Of a DNA stretch of 64,000 bases, positions 25,601 through 39,073 are shown piece by piece (the stretch's first letter is position 1; every line of letters starts with the position of its first letter). The position numbers and the translations under genes are program-made. The notes beneath the pieces were generated by a model. The model was not told the DNA's origin. It did not search any database and was given only the letters and a program-made list of their open reading frames with translations. Location: assembly GCA_003260075.1 (NCBI GenBank), contig QLIY01000594.1:34018-98017 (forward strand). The letters are read 5' to 3'. Source of the DNA: Phallusia mammillata (lineage: Eukaryota; Chordata; Ascidiacea; Phlebobranchia; Ascidiidae).

Positions 25601-28445
25601 CAGAGGTTCCATAAACACCTTTAACATAATGCATTGAAGATGAGAGCCAAAATCAATTGCTTTTAAGGCGAAGCAATGTTTGCATTTCGGACCTACCGCG
25701 CTTTGAAAACAATCCCCACATAAAGATATAATGGCCGTTGGGCGAATTACAAAATGATAGCATGAAGATAAAACAGATAAGTGCCACAAAACCGCATAGG
25801 ATAGTCCTTGCAGTGTTTCTTATGCAACGCCACGTAAAATACTGGAGTTTAGCCATTAAACCGTCCATTGCTTAATGGCATAGACATGTTGGGAGGATTC
25901 CACACCCTTGGCATCACGAATGCGGTCAATAAACACTTTAAAAGTGTTATGTCGGAAATGCATGCAACAGTGTTTAGGTTTTATCTTTGCGACACTGGTA
26001 TTATTACATGTGAATCAAAACCCTGAAGAGATTGTTCCAAATTCTTTGCTCATATTATGGCATCGGTTATAGCCTCATCAAGGCAGTTTCATGTCGAAAG
26101 CCTTACAAGCCAATGTCATGAATAATAGATGACGCAATGAATACAGGATGCCAAGTGCAGTGGGCAAAGGAACTTTATAAACGTGGTACCTGCTGGAGGA
26201 CAAGCAGGTGGTCAATTAGGTATGTTCTTTCCGATGTGAAAAGTTCCCAGACGGCATCCTGGCGCTTCCGTTCGCGAGTGGATGTGGATGAGTGAAAGGG
26301 CGCGCTGATGGATGAATGCTTGGTTGTATGTGAACCGTTGCGATGCCAACGGTTTTCTCCCTGTCAAAGAAGCCAAAGCACAAATTACCGAATAGATTTA
26401 TTGGCAACCAAAACTATATAAACTGGAGTGTAGTTAGATTGCTAGTGAATACGGTCAATGCGGCCAAAATGTCCTGCACCAGCTGTACTGTTAAAAAAAA
26501 ACAGTTTTTAGAAAACAACTAGTATTTTGTTTAGCGTCACACCAGTTGAATGACAAATTTGTTAATTATGCAATCTGGTGAACGAAACATTTGTTCAGTT
26601 TTTTTTCTTTCTGAGACCATAGGTCGAAACAGAATGTGTACTGTCTGCAACTTACAAAACTATAGTTGTTGCAATCCTAAAAATGACAATTACTGAAACA
26701 ACATATCGGGAGACCAATGATGTTTACACGTAAGTGGTTAAGGTTGGATAAATCAACATGCTTTTTGCATTTACCTTGCAGGACGTGAGTTCGCGCAGAG
26801 TGCTGACTAGCGTTAGATCTTCATCTTTGGTTTTCCACCTATGTAGCACTTCTTCAAGCTTTAAATTCCCCGATCGATCCTTGTCTTTCGACTAAACCGC
26901 AAATGAACAGATATTCATATGTAAACGTATTTTAATGACATGCAAAGTCGAGCTTCGCCGAGCTATTGTAAGATAGAACGCGCACGTTTATTTCGAAACA
27001 AATAAGGGCGTCAGTCACTTTAAGACATTTTTTAGACCTGAATCGCTCGTTACGCTTATCGATTTTAAATCCACGACGACCACCGTCAACCCGAATTGAC
27101 GAGTAACGGGTGAGCGATTGATTGCAGAAGATTGGTTTTGTACAACTTAATGAATTGCTTGTTGTTTTACCTCTAGCTAAAGGCTACAAAAGTTGCAACT
27201 TTATCTTATAGAGGCGAAATCATACCGAAATCCTAAATAAGTTTTCCACTGAACTTTTTGTGTTTGTTGCAGTATTATTATATATTGGTAAGTAAGCCAA
27301 GATATTTTCTAAACTAAGCTCAAAGGATCTTAGGTGCACACATTTGTGCGATTACCACAAGTTATCTCTGTAAGCTACTCCACTGAAACTTACTTTAAAG
27401 TTCAAGAAATTCCATCGTGATCTTTTCATTTCTACAAAATAATCAAATAATGAGTAAAAAGCAAGCCTGTACATCAATATATTGCTTATGGCTGTAGGCT
27501 AAACTTTCGAAAGACATGTCGAAACGTCAAATGCCACAAACACTTGAAGGTAAATGTTGTCATGTTACTGAACCTGTCGGAACAGTGTACAACAATTAAT
27601 GAATTGAAATATACCTGCACTCAGCACTGGTTGGTTACGTTGCATACTGGCTATGGTATCCGATAGACATGTCAAGTCTGAATCTGTGACACAAAGCAGA
27701 AACCAATTTAATCGTTCGTATAATTATCTGCAAGCAAAGCGAATCCCAATCTAAACATGTTTATTGCTGCCCACCTGGCAAAGTAGATACAACTGCAGCT
27801 CTTCTTGCTGTTGGCCGAATTGGTTCATGATCACCATTTTCGGATCGAAGCGTTCTCCGAGGTTTCGAGACTGGGCTAAAGAATTGTTTGCATGTCAACT
27901 ATTGCACTTCCGGTAAGTAAAAATATGCACCGTCAGTTATAATAGAATTCTATGTGAGGTACTAAACCAGTTACAGGGTATTGTAAGGTGACTAAGCTTT
28001 ATGCTATTATAAAGCTTTAGGTGATGCTATTATAACCACATGTATTCAAATATAATCAAAAAGAGCATCAGCATCAGTGGAATCTTTTATTTTTAAAACA
28101 GAAACATTTATTTTGCCTGTCAAATAGGCAAAGTTAGTGAGGATTGATCAGTTGGTTACCCTTCTGTAGCACAGGCTAATTTCTGTTGTCTGTTATGGCA
28201 TTTTACTTATAATTACAGTTGTTTACATGCATTAAAAATACTATACTTGAAGCGTACTGGACTTGTTTTTAAAGATAGCTTGGGTGTTCAAAAACACCAT
28301 ATCTTCGTTTCAAGACCGACCGTCGACTTAGCAAAAACAACTCGACGCATACCTGCGATGTTCTTGGGAAAAGTTGTTGATGACCGTCTCCGACCTCCTT
28401 CTGCCGGTTGCCCTGTCCTCCAACGAGTAGCTGGCTTTCTCGTCC
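22633..28445 (-). CDS. DH-PH Rho guanine nucleotide exchange factor, PLEKHG5/6/7-like
   Basis: Activates Rho-family GTPases by GDP/GTP exchange. Exons (minus, in order): 28353-28445, 27775-27875, 27615-27683, 27394-27431, 26775-26891, 26190-26360, 25523-25618, 25163-25261, 24991-25101, 24710-24888, 24211-24310 (tentative, weak splice sites), 24066-24131, 23652-23745, 23073-23449, 22633-22905 (TAA). The phases are continuous. The N-terminal part is basic (RRRSETVIN, KRSRWNFLNF). The DH domain starts at RKRQDAVWELFTSERTYL and includes VRSVFGNLEEVCK and the hallmark helix LNDFLVSPMQHLTKYPLLL. The PH domain follows: NLIANPKRQLILDGSLSIV, IYALLFDDMMVFTRP, LTHLLDP, NAFLVVQENRF, KWLTRLASTAAQWME. A short Ser-rich tail ends the protein. 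Linker text such as RWNFLNF and CQRLKLNDFLVSP resembles the PLEKHG5/6/7 subgroup. The 5' end is not fixed: exon 28353-28445 needs an upstream exon ending in phase 2, perhaps the ORF at 29396-29935. Confidence 0.82.
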
Positions 28446-29395
28446 CTGTGCAAAACAATAGGACGGGCGTAACTCAGAGCCGCAAAAGCAAAAACAATAT
28501 CTATCAGAGAGACTTAAGCTGACAAGCAAGCACCTCGTATCGGGATTCGAACGCCACAGAAGGTGGGCCCGCTGAAACACTGACAGGTTCATCGGCGTTA
28601 ACATCTTACACTGCTGACATCGCGATGCAAAACACAACTTTTTGAAACGCGATGCAAAACGCACTTTTGAGACACGCTGTTTTGATGCTCGCCCAAGTCA
28701 AGTGACATCAATCAGACTGTCGCAACAAACCTGACTCCGCACTTGATTTCACTCGTTATCTCATCACAGGGGAGCATTTTTTTCCGACGAGCTGTTAACC
28801 CGATACTCCAATTTTGCAAACCCAGTTACGACTGGCAAAGCTTCGGCGAAATCAATACAAGAACCTGACGTACACGCGTGAAGGCCAGTTGCAAAATTCG
28901 CCCTTACTGGTACGTAAATTTGCCAATCACGGCAAAAACATACAGACCTTTGAATTTAAATTTCCGACAATGGCAGCTCACTGTGTTGTGATATAATTGA
29001 GCACAAGTTTTAAAAGAGTGTTTGATTTTGCGGTGAGTCACTTATGACGTTGTTATTTTATTTAATAAATCACACGCACTGATTGATTCATAACTGTTAC
29101 AATGAAAGAATAGCTCTGTATGTGACGTTTTCCCCCCATAATTTGTGTGTGCGTGTGTTCGCTTTGTTGTTTAAAACGTTTTTATGCTGCTTTTGCAAAC
29201 AGACCAACTAGAAACCCGCGACAGATATTATGTTTACTCATAGACCTAATAAGTTAAAGTCCTAATTGGGCTGTAATGCGATATTTTCGTTTTTAAGACT
29301 TGCTTATGAATAGAACATTTATAGAGAATGTAAAAATTTTCTGGCTCAAAACAGTAATTGGGCAGGTGACGACATAACCTGTCGACAGTCAAATT

Positions 29396-29935
29396 TTAGC
29401 GGCCGGAACAACAAGCTAACGCCGTGTTAAATTGGTAAAGTTCATTTCGTGCGTGCGGACAACACACTGTCACCAACCGTGTCGCGCGACTGGCAAGGCT
29501 GTGGGCGCAAGAGTCGCTGCGCGTCTTTCCGAGCGGCTTTTTGGTTGTGCGGGATTCTCGAACGACCGCTGGAGCGTTCGGGTAAGCTTCCTCCCGTGCG
29601 AAGTTGCTGCTATTTGTGGAAAGGCGATGGTTGTACATGCGAACCACGCCGAGAAAGGACCGTGAATGCCAGATCGGAACCACTTCCCGCAAGTCGCTGT
29701 CATCGTCGCTCGACTCTTCCGATTCGTTGGGCGACGGCGAAATACAGAAGTCTTCGCCTTTGTATATGCTTTGATCTAAAGCCACAGGCTCTTCGTTGAT
29801 GGGTTGCGCCCACCCAAACGCCGAAACGACGCTCCCTGCTCTCCTATGAGAACATTTAAAATCAGGTGGAAGAGACGCCGTTTCCTTGAGCGTTTGTTTC
29901 TGTTGAACACGGCTTCTGCTGGAGGCTTTCATCAT
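29396..29935 (-). CDS. Possible 5' coding exon of the RhoGEF gene, or separate gene
   Basis: A 179-codon open frame from ATG at 29935. It is rich in Ser, Arg and acidic residues (KASSRSRVQQKQTLKE, SPSPNESEESSDDDSDLREV) with a hydrophilic, regulatory-looking composition unlike the random frames nearby. It lies upstream of the first placed RhoGEF exon on the same strand. No donor that gives the required phase 2 junction to 28445 was identified with confidence, so either an exon is missing or this is another gene. No domain is recognised. Confidence 0.4.
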   Translation of the reverse strand: MMKASSRSRVQQKQTLKETASLPPDFKCSHRRAGSVVSAFGWAQPINEEPVALDQSIYKGEDFCISPSPNESEESSDDDSDLREVVPIWHSRSFLGVVRMYNHRLSTNSSNFAREEAYPNAPAVVRESRTTKKPLGKTRSDSCAHSLASRATRLVTVCCPHARNELYQFNTALACCSGR

Positions 29936-32900
29936 GAAAACGTTTCACCGCAACATTACTGTTTAACAGCTTGGGCATAGAATCATGTACCTAAAAAATT
30001 CAGACGGCCTATGCCTTCACACAAATAAGGAAGACTGACTATTCAGGTTAAGAAACCTTTTAGGCAACACTAATGACATATAACACGACATACGTCAGCC
30101 ACGCATAATGACACACTAATGTGTTGTGACATTTGCTCTCAGCTGAATTTCCTGCATAGAAATTTGCTTTCTGTCATTAAAAGCTAGAGTTGACATTGGC
30201 CGTCCCAATCTTCAGTGCCGTAAACAATTTCTGCTAAACTATATTTGGCTTGACCCAAATTAATCTGAGAAAGTGACAAGTTTTTTACATCTTTTGCTAT
30301 ACAAATGTGGTTCACTGGGTCAAAAATGTAGCCAATAAACTACGGCGTACCTGTTTAGCTTTAATCAAACACTTGCCTGAGAGATCTCGCTTATTGATTT
30401 GCATTACATCTAAATTTACCCCTACTAAATGTCACAGTACCGTCGAAAGCTGCTACATCTTTGCCAAAAACCTAAACATCAAAAACAAACTAAAATTTTT
30501 TTACACCCCGCAAGATGCTAGACTTGACAAACGACTTACGGTCAAACGCGCGACTCGAAGGACTTTTTTCTTGCCGAAAAAGACATTTTTGCCTCGACGT
30601 CTGTTATTCGTGCCCAAGGCGTGACTTCAATAAAAGCAAACTGTTATCTTGTTTACAAGCAATGCTCACAGTTCGCTGACAGCGGTGACAGACCCATCAA
30701 CCACACACACACATACATACACAGAGAGTGGTGGGTGTTTAGGAAGCGTTCCCCCGCTTCAAACGCGGAATCCAATAGTTTCTATCAACAGAACAAACAC
30801 TAAGGAATCGTTGTTTTGACTGCCCGATACACCAGCGACTTGTCTTGCTGCTGCCAGATCTCCTACTGTGTTTTAATAACTGCTCTGCATTGTCTGCATT
30901 TCAAACTCAACGTCCACTCATTAGTTCCCACAAAGCAGCCGAAACACAAAAGCAACAAAAGGGCGTTGCCAGATTATTCAAGTATTCAAGTTCAGTTACC
31001 AAGCCTGAATTATCATCGCGCATTTGGACGCAAGTACCAAGGTGGTTTCCAAGGCCTGTTCTGTCTGACGCGTCTACATGACAACCAACATCCACAGCAA
31101 CTTTGTTTTTCACTCGCAAACTTGATCGACTTCAAACTTAATATCGTAATTTCGAACTGTCCGCATAGATCCGATTTTAATGATCTCACATCAAAATGAT
31201 CACATTTGACCCTTCTTAAAGATCCGCTACATTGTGGATTCGCGGATTATGCGATATTCGCACGTTGGTTTAATCTTAGGTTAACGGATTTTCTAATAAC
31301 CGAAGTTCGTATCTCGCTTGTAGATGAATTGCTGCCTAATATATCTTTATATGTTTATAGGCCCTAACAACTGCAGGGCACATACCGTAACAACCACTTC
31401 TACAAAAGAGAACAAGCAAATAGCCAGGGCTACGCGTGGCGTCGCTCGGCGACAACGCCGCAAGCAGTGCAGTAACGAACAAGCGAACATACAACACAAT
31501 GTCCATGCTCTCACCTCATGGTTTTGTTGCATTCGCGTAAGGTTGTCGTCTTGTTGGGCCTTCTGCTCCGAGGCACCTGCTAATTGCACAAACAGGCAAC
31601 GGTAAATAATTGGCACACTCGTTACGTCAGTGCGGAACACACAGCTGTTGCATACATGCCGATGATTAAGGGTCTGTGTTGTCAGCATGGATATAAAGCC
31701 TTTGATTGCACAACCAACGATCTTACTGTTTCCTGTTTTAGTTTTGGTATAAACCTTCTCTACGTATATATTTAGCACTGTGGTGCTTAACGATGTTCAA
31801 AATACACGCGCACTGACTTACGGATTAATAAATGAACACGGCGGTCGGAAATCAAAATAATCATTATTTTACAGAATTGACAGATTTGTAAAATAAAAAA
31901 ATAAAAAACAATCAATTATGGTTTAATGAAAGGTCGGAAAGTCAGAAAGAATATTTGACTAAACAAAACGTGATCGCTAAATATAATATCGAAAAAAAAA
32001 TAATGAAATTGATGTTGAAAATAGATTATCCAACCGTTAGATTCTTTATGAAAAGTCACTGTAGATGCTTTCATAAGCGAAATTTACTTGTTCTTTTCGA
32101 TAGCTGATTGACAAGAACTGATTTTAACCTGGAAATAAACGTTTCCGAAACTTATGACCGTTTTTTTTTACAATTTTGTAAATGAGTGTTTCGGATTTCT
32201 ACGTGTCAAGAAATTGGCTAAGCAACAGTCGATATTTGTGCTTGTTATGTGCATGGGCTGGGGTTAGGTTTTTTACGTCAAACAAAACAATCGATATTAC
32301 AATAGCATGTCACATTGAATGGTTGCATGGCAAACAAAATCGAAAAGTACACAGCGTTAAATTACAAACTCACTTACCTCGTATGAGGGACAGCTACTAT
32401 CATCTGTAACAAATGAACATGTCAGAAATCCAATTGTGATATATATTGCAGAAAAGTGAGTTTTTCGAGAGCATGAAATAGGTCCAACGCAGCCTGAACA
32501 ATGTTGGCTGCGTGATAGAGATTTTACTACATTGTTTGGTCGCAGCTCGTATCGGAATAGACTAACCAAATAGTTGCAAAATTCATTCTGGGAAATTTAC
32601 TATCTCTGTTTTTTGTTCCGGGTATTTTCACTGTGCCTGACCGAAATAAATCCATTATGGTATTTTTCATTATCGTACAACCTGTGTGTAATAATCAAGC
32701 ATAAGTACAACTGACAAAACTGAGAGAAAATCGAACCGTTATCATATGATTCGTGGTCTTGTTCTGGCGCATTATCAGAAGATCGACTTATAGATGCTCT
32801 TGTAAAACTGATGATTGGGATAGGATGATTGTAATACAAGGTGGACGGCGAATGAGCCTGCAAGCACAAAAACAGCAGATGAAACGTGCATGTCGATTAC

Positions 32901-33364
32901 TGCGTAATGCAAATCGATTCATATTTAAAATGGCTTATATACGTGCGATAGGTCATACATTACATTACTGCAACGTAATTCATCAAAATCCAATTGCAAT
33001 AATTTTAAAAAATTACTAGACTTCGTGGCACGATAGCGGCACCGATCAGTGATATAAATGGGTATTCCGTGTAAATGTTTAACAAGAATAAATTACCCAA
33101 GCAACTTCGATTTACTATATGAAAGCTTTAAACGAGCGTACGCGAAAAAATGGGTTTAGAATTTTCCAGCAGTTTTAACAGCACTTGTGTGTTCAAATAC
33201 GCGACTCTTAAGTATATCCTGTCAGAAATCTATATTTTTGAAGTGAAAATTATTTGTCTAGACTATAATTTATGTTCATGTGATCCATTTTTGGTGGTTT
33301 GACACTCAGAATTAACATGGCTTTACAATCCGCTATCTTTTCAAGAAACAAGAAAAGTATCGAA
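29936..33364. other. Gene-poor stretch of about 3.4 kb
   Basis: AT-rich, with several 60-140 codon open frames on both strands that overlap each other and show no domain, signal peptide or splice-linked continuation. No repeat unit stands out; no gene is called. Confidence 0.5.
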
Positions 33365-34679
33365 TTAAATGTAACTTAAAAAAACTAATTTTGAGCTTAT
33401 GCTTTCGGGTACGTTCAGCCCCCGCTTACAACTCTCTAGACTGCTGGCAACAATGCCACTCACCTGCATCTCTCTGCTAGTAGACGTACAAGAGCGAACA
33501 CTATCAGGGGAATGATTCCTGCTGCTTGGTGGACTGATGCTTTCTAGACTGGATACGTTGCTGGAGAGTCTTGTGTTAAACAATCGTTCTATTGTCACCG
33601 GCTTGGCCGACTTTCCCATCGTTGGAGAAGTAGGAGCCGACATTGATGTTCTGTGGCATTGTAGATATTGCATATTTTTAGCTTCTTTTCGGTCCGATCT
33701 ACTGTCCGAGTTGTGTTTGCTGACTTTTTGACTTGCCGCGTTCGCTGGTGCATGTAAAAACGATGCTTTGTTCGCGTTTTCAGTTTGTATTGGATCAAAA
33801 CGTCGGCGTTGAACTGACATTTTCTTGCGGTCAGATTGTGGAGCCTCTGCAGCATTGTGAATAAATGAGCTTGGCACGTTTTCACAAGGAAAAACATATT
33901 CCTGTGTTATACCGTCATTTTGCGAAGTGAAGGTGGTCATCTTCAAGGGGAACGTTGTCGGCCGGGCGGCGTTGTAACAAATTGTAGCAGACTGTCTTCG
34001 TCTTTCCCTGCTTCTGCCTTCTCGCTCTATGTTGCGATCAAACACGACTTCTGAGCAAGATTTGATGCTGGTAATTGATTTCTTATAAACCTCGTCTTTG
34101 GTGAAGCGGCTTTCTTGAACTGACAGTGGTGATTCGCTTCTTGATCGTTTGTAGGCGTCACGAACTTGTCTAATCACATTTTCTTGTGGTCTATCCGCAA
34201 ACTGTACATCTTGAAGCCGCGGGTCATTGTAAATTCCCGGGCTCATGTCAATGGGAATATTGGGGTCTTTCATACGTACGTAAGTCGCTTTGTCACCAAA
34301 CCTGGATTGTCCTAATCCGACATTAAAGTTTTGAAAAGGATGTTCTGATTCACTTGTCAAGTTACCCCTCGTTGCGCCATCGATACCATCGTCCCCGTCA
34401 AAGCGTGTCAGCCCGTGTGTTTTTGATTTTTGAGCTTTTCCATTCACTTGTTCGATTTCTCTTCCCACTGACCTATCGCCCAATGTTTTGTGGCGAGTAT
34501 TCCCGATTTTCGAAAGGTCGCCTATTTTGATTTTCCGCTGTTTTGCCAGATTTTCTGTTACGCCGTCAGGATCGGAATACAAAGTCTTCTGGTCTTCGTT
34601 TGCGTTTTGAATCGGAATAAAGTGGTTTCGCATGTTGATTTTCAAGTGCTCATTGAACGACCCACGAGTGCTAGTCTTC
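33365..34679 (-). CDS. Large C-terminal exon of an unrecognised Ser/Arg-rich protein
   Basis: A 438-codon exon runs from a TGTTACAG acceptor (exon begins 34679, needs phase 2 input) to TAA at 33365-33367. It is hydrophilic and low-complexity: IYNDPRLQDVQFADRPQENV, RDAYKRSRSESPLSVQE, MSAPTSPTMGKSAKPV, SISPPSSRNHSPDSVRS. Many S-P and R-x-x-S sites suggest a phosphorylated, disordered cytoplasmic tail or scaffold. Upstream exons should lie at higher coordinates but were not found before the ZP gene, so the 5' part may be in tiny exons between 34700 and 35690, or an ATG at 34747 may be used with no splice. No family is recognised. Confidence 0.6.
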
Positions 34680-34747
34680 CTGTAACATAGTAATATATGA
34701 ACGCAAATACAATAACCTCGGTTAATCCGGAACCGTTTGGACGTCAA

Positions 34748-35697
34748 AGTTTGTTCGAATTAGACAAAGATCCAGATTAACCGATGTCGATTACTTTAAA
34801 GCCTTACCACATTACAAATTATTTATACCTTAAGTTTTTTTCCGAATTAGCCGAGGATGCAAATTAACCGAATCGGGTTTCACCGAGGTTTACTGTACTT
34901 ACAAAACACAAATAAATGGCGCTTACTAACAAACTTTGCAGTCTCTGCGATTCTGACCAATCTGATAAGACAGTTCAGAAACACTTTCTTTATAGTCAAG
35001 TGTCATTGCTTACGTTAAGCACGCTTAAGCCACAAGTTCTTATGTCAATATTTAGCACATTAACTCTCAAGACAGCACTATGAGAGCGACAAAGAGTGCG
35101 TGGTTGTACAAACACCGGTTGAATAGAATTAAGGAATCAGAACGCATGAACAGAGACGAACATAGGCATCCATTCCACCTTTGTTTGCACGGAATGAGCC
35201 CTATAGTTCAGGTATGATCATTATGAGTTTTGGGAATTTGCGATTACGTCTAAACCGTGCTCTGACGAATTGTTATTGAGATTTTATTGTAAATGTAGTT
35301 CACTCACCCTCGCACCAATTGGTAAAGTAAGAAAACATGCGTATTTTGGTGAATTCCAATGATCAGGCGTAATTGAAGTTAATTGTTTTTATGAACGACA
35401 AAATAACACTTATGAAATTATTCTATCTTATTCTATTAACGGGACCTGAAATGCGCTTCAAGAACAGTTTAGATATACGCATCACATAATATACATTACG
35501 GGTTAGGAAAAACAATCTTATAACCTCTACACACAACTTGATCGTTTCTCATTTGTGGCGCGAAGCAAATATTAAGGGACGCCAAAAACGCTTCCCACTT
35601 GGTCTCCTGATTGACGTGCTCGAGGCACAATTGCATTCCACGTGTAAAGTCCAGCCACATTTTGACTTCATTCACAAGTTCTTCTCCTGACGTTCAG
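34748..35697. other. Intergenic, divergent genes
   Basis: Between the Ser-rich exon (-) and the ZP gene (+). A tract at 34700-34910 shows repeated ATTAACCGA/TTAGCCGAGG-like phrases. Promoters of both genes are expected here but none is identified. Confidence 0.4.
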
Positions 35698-38600
35698 ATG
35701 GCCTTTTCTTTTCTTTTGTAAGTATACGTTTTGTATATTGCTACGACGGTAAAACGCGGCTTTTGTCGGTTATCGAGGTTTTGAAACATTCATATCGTAA
35801 TATATTTGGCATTATGTTCAGTTACTGACACCCGACAATAATTTGCACCGCTTTAAACATAGTCTCTCAGGATTTAGAAGCCTATTACTGATTATTAGAC
35901 ACCAAACGTGATGAAGCCCCCCCCCCGAAACATTCATATCGTAATATATTTGGCATTATGTTCAGTTACTGACATCCGACAATAATTTGCACCGCTTTAA
36001 ACATAGTCTCTCAGGATTTAGACGCCTATTACTGATTATTAAACACCAAACGTGATGAAAAATAGTTTCTTTGTTTGGAAAGTGATCATTTGTTGTTGAA
36101 AATGACGGTCAAAAGAGCCGCGAAAAGGGAATACAGATTAATGCAGACGTTTTAACAATCGTTGATACATAACTATAAGCAGTTTTGTTTTTATGATCAA
36201 GCCACTGTTCAAGTTTTGTTTAAAAGTTTATTACTTTTTTCAGTTTTCTTTCTTCCTTTTTCTTTGGCACCATCGTCATCAAAGCGGCGAGCAGTTCGTG
36301 TACAGTAAGGGACAAAATCGACGTCACCATTCTGATTCAGCTTAACCCGCCTTTTGAACATAACACTACTGATGACGTGAAGCGGTTTATCCGTCTCAAC
36401 CTCGAACACTTTCTAATAGATCTTGATTACACAAGAGTAAGTTATTGTGGGAAAAGTCCTGGGCACACTTATCTTCAGTTTCCTGATGCATATACATATT
36501 TATACATAAACAAATACATGTAAATCAGTACAAGTCATAGAGATAGTTCCATATAAAACTTTAAATAAATGTGTTCAATATTAAAACATTTATGTTTAAA
36601 AACAAGGAAAGTGGTGGATGATTAAAAAAGTGTTAGCCAAGTAGGTACAATGGTGTCCACATATCTTCCGGAGGTCGGAATTTCCCCCTTATTGGAGTTG
36701 ATGTGTTCTCATCAATCGATTGATAGAAATATTGGTTGTGTTATTAGTTGACAGGCTGGGGTACTAATAATTTGTCTTCGCGTTAAAAATAATAAAAAAT
36801 CAATGGACCAAATTATGACCAAAACCATGAGACAACTAATAACAGGTTTTGACAATCCAAAAAAATTGAAATAAAGGCTAGTCAGTGACCCACACTAGCA
36901 CAAACGTACCCAGTAATAGTTGACAATCATTTGAAACCAATCAATTGAATTAAATCAGTGGGATCCATAGTAATAATTTTCTGCAAAACTTTTAAATTGT
37001 TTGCCTCATTAACACAGGTGGCCATGATACAATTTGCCCCCAAACCACGTATAGATTGGACGTTCACTGATGTCGTGAACAGAGCTGAATTCGAGGATTC
37101 GTTGAATGAGTTGGACATTCTCGTAGGTGGTAATGGGACGGTAATTGATGGTCTTATGTTTACAGTCTATCACTTTTGGTCTATGACTTTTGGAGCGCGA
37201 ACTGACGACCCATCGGTGAAAAAGGTAGTAACTCATCAATGTAATTCCTCGTTTTCATTTTTTCAGTGTTACGTCGATTTGTTAAACTGTTCGTGAAATA
37301 TATTAATAAGAGGTTTCACTTAAAACTTTGCCTATGGCAATAATGTGCGCGTGTGCGTAACCCACGATGGTATATGCATGTAAAACAAACAACTTTTCAA
37401 ATGTTAAATAGCTGTGTTTAATTTTAACTAACACCGAAAATTTTACCCATTCTTTGTTAGGCGCAATAGTTGTTATATGTTTTTTTATGCATAAGAAATT
37501 TGTTTTAACTGAGGTACATTTTGAGACATAATCTTGTTTTTATTTCATTTTCCTGTTTTAGACTTTAATAGCCATCACCAATTCGCCTAATATTCCGAGG
37601 GACCAGTTATCGGCGATCGTTAAGGATTTTTCCGCAACAGGAACCGAAGTGAATATAATTTGCATCAACATTTGCTGGGAAGTGGTGGAACCCCCGATCA
37701 CTGTGCGACGCGGTATCGGTAAACGCATCAAAGAGATATTTTTAATTGCACTTTTTCATTTAGTCCATTAATCAATCACACACAGATCTAAAGTTAGAGT
37801 AATGTTTGTCATAAATGCCCAAAATAGTTTTTCCTATGTTGTAAAACGCTTTATAAATTTCTTATTTTATAAAATCGTAATATACGGTTTCCTTTATGCC
37901 CTGCAGACGGCCAAAAAGTTGATACGTCTCTTGCAAGAGATTTAGAGAAAGCCTTCTTCTGTGATCCTTGCTATCCCGACCCTTGTAATGGACAAGGTGA
38001 TTGCCTCACTGCGACCAACGGCTCACACCTGTGCGTTTGTCGGGGACCGTACCTCGGTGCGAATTGCGAAGGTAACATTTATTTATCATGTGACTTGCTT
38101 AAGGGAAAAAATAATTATGACGATATTTGCAATGCATTGTAGAGCCTATGTTCGATTCCTTTTGCGATGCCAACCCTGGAATATGCAATAATGATGGATT
38201 TTGTGTGGATGGACCGCGAGGATCCTACAATTGCGAATGTCCAGAAAATTGTCATGGTTTTCATTGTGAAGAATGTGGTAAGTTTCAATAGCATTGGTAA
38301 CAAACAGTGGTGGGATTCAGCCGGTTCGCACCGGTTCTATAGAACCGTCTCACAAAATGTTATGAGAACAGCGAACCGTTAGCATTACTCATGGTTACTG
38401 TCAATGGACATTTTGTAACAGAACCGGCTGAAAAATATGACTTTTGTGATAGAACCGGTTGACAACGAATGTGAATCCCAACACTGGTTACAAATACACC
38501 ATAAAACACAAATTCGATTAGAACTATCAACATCGGTTTTTGCCTTTTTCGTAGAAGATTCGCTGCTTGAAGATTACCAGGCGTGCATGCCAAATCCTTG

Positions 38601-39026
38601 CCAAAACGGTTGTTTTTGTGTTCCTTCTTGTCGTCACGCCGATGGCTACATTTGTCAAAGCAGTAACGGATATTTCGGAAAGCATTGCGACATTCGTAAG
38701 TTCTATTGATTAAAATTATGATTTTAGTTGCAATTAACTTCTTTTCTATTTAAGCATTGCCTCGTGTTGACTGTGGAAGCGAAGAAATCGTCATTACAGT
38801 CTCGAAAGCGTTTGTCGCTGAATTTGACAATGGACTAAACAACACCATTGTTTATGTTTCCCCAAGAACAAAGCCGGAAATGCAGAATTGCAAAGGTAAC
38901 TAAATACCTTTGGGTGCGGTACATGAAGTGTATATGTTATCTTGTATCTTACAAACTTAATCCAAAATATATAATCATTTTTTTAATTTTTGCAGCTCAA
39001 ACCAATGTACGCTATATAGCACAAAT

Positions 39027-39073
<47 letters not shown>

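Noticed and set aside
28530-28640. tRNA gene suggested by GGGATTCGAAC
   Set aside because: No complete cloverleaf, no matching acceptor stem and no A box at the right distance.
30307-31778. Several 60-143 codon frames on both strands
   Set aside because: They overlap each other, have no domain, signal or consistent splice sites.
36209-36409. Minus-strand open frame of 66 codons
   Set aside because: It is antisense to exon 36244-36436 of the ZP gene, which has the signal-peptide/vWA reading and correct phase.
36655-36755. Minus-strand coding-like end (TPIRGKFRPPEDMWTPLYLL)
   Set aside because: It is preceded by an in-frame stop with no usable acceptor between; no partner exons.
39028-39073. 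Poly-proline protein segment
   Set aside because: The C run behaves like the other gap placeholders; a ZP module has no such tract.
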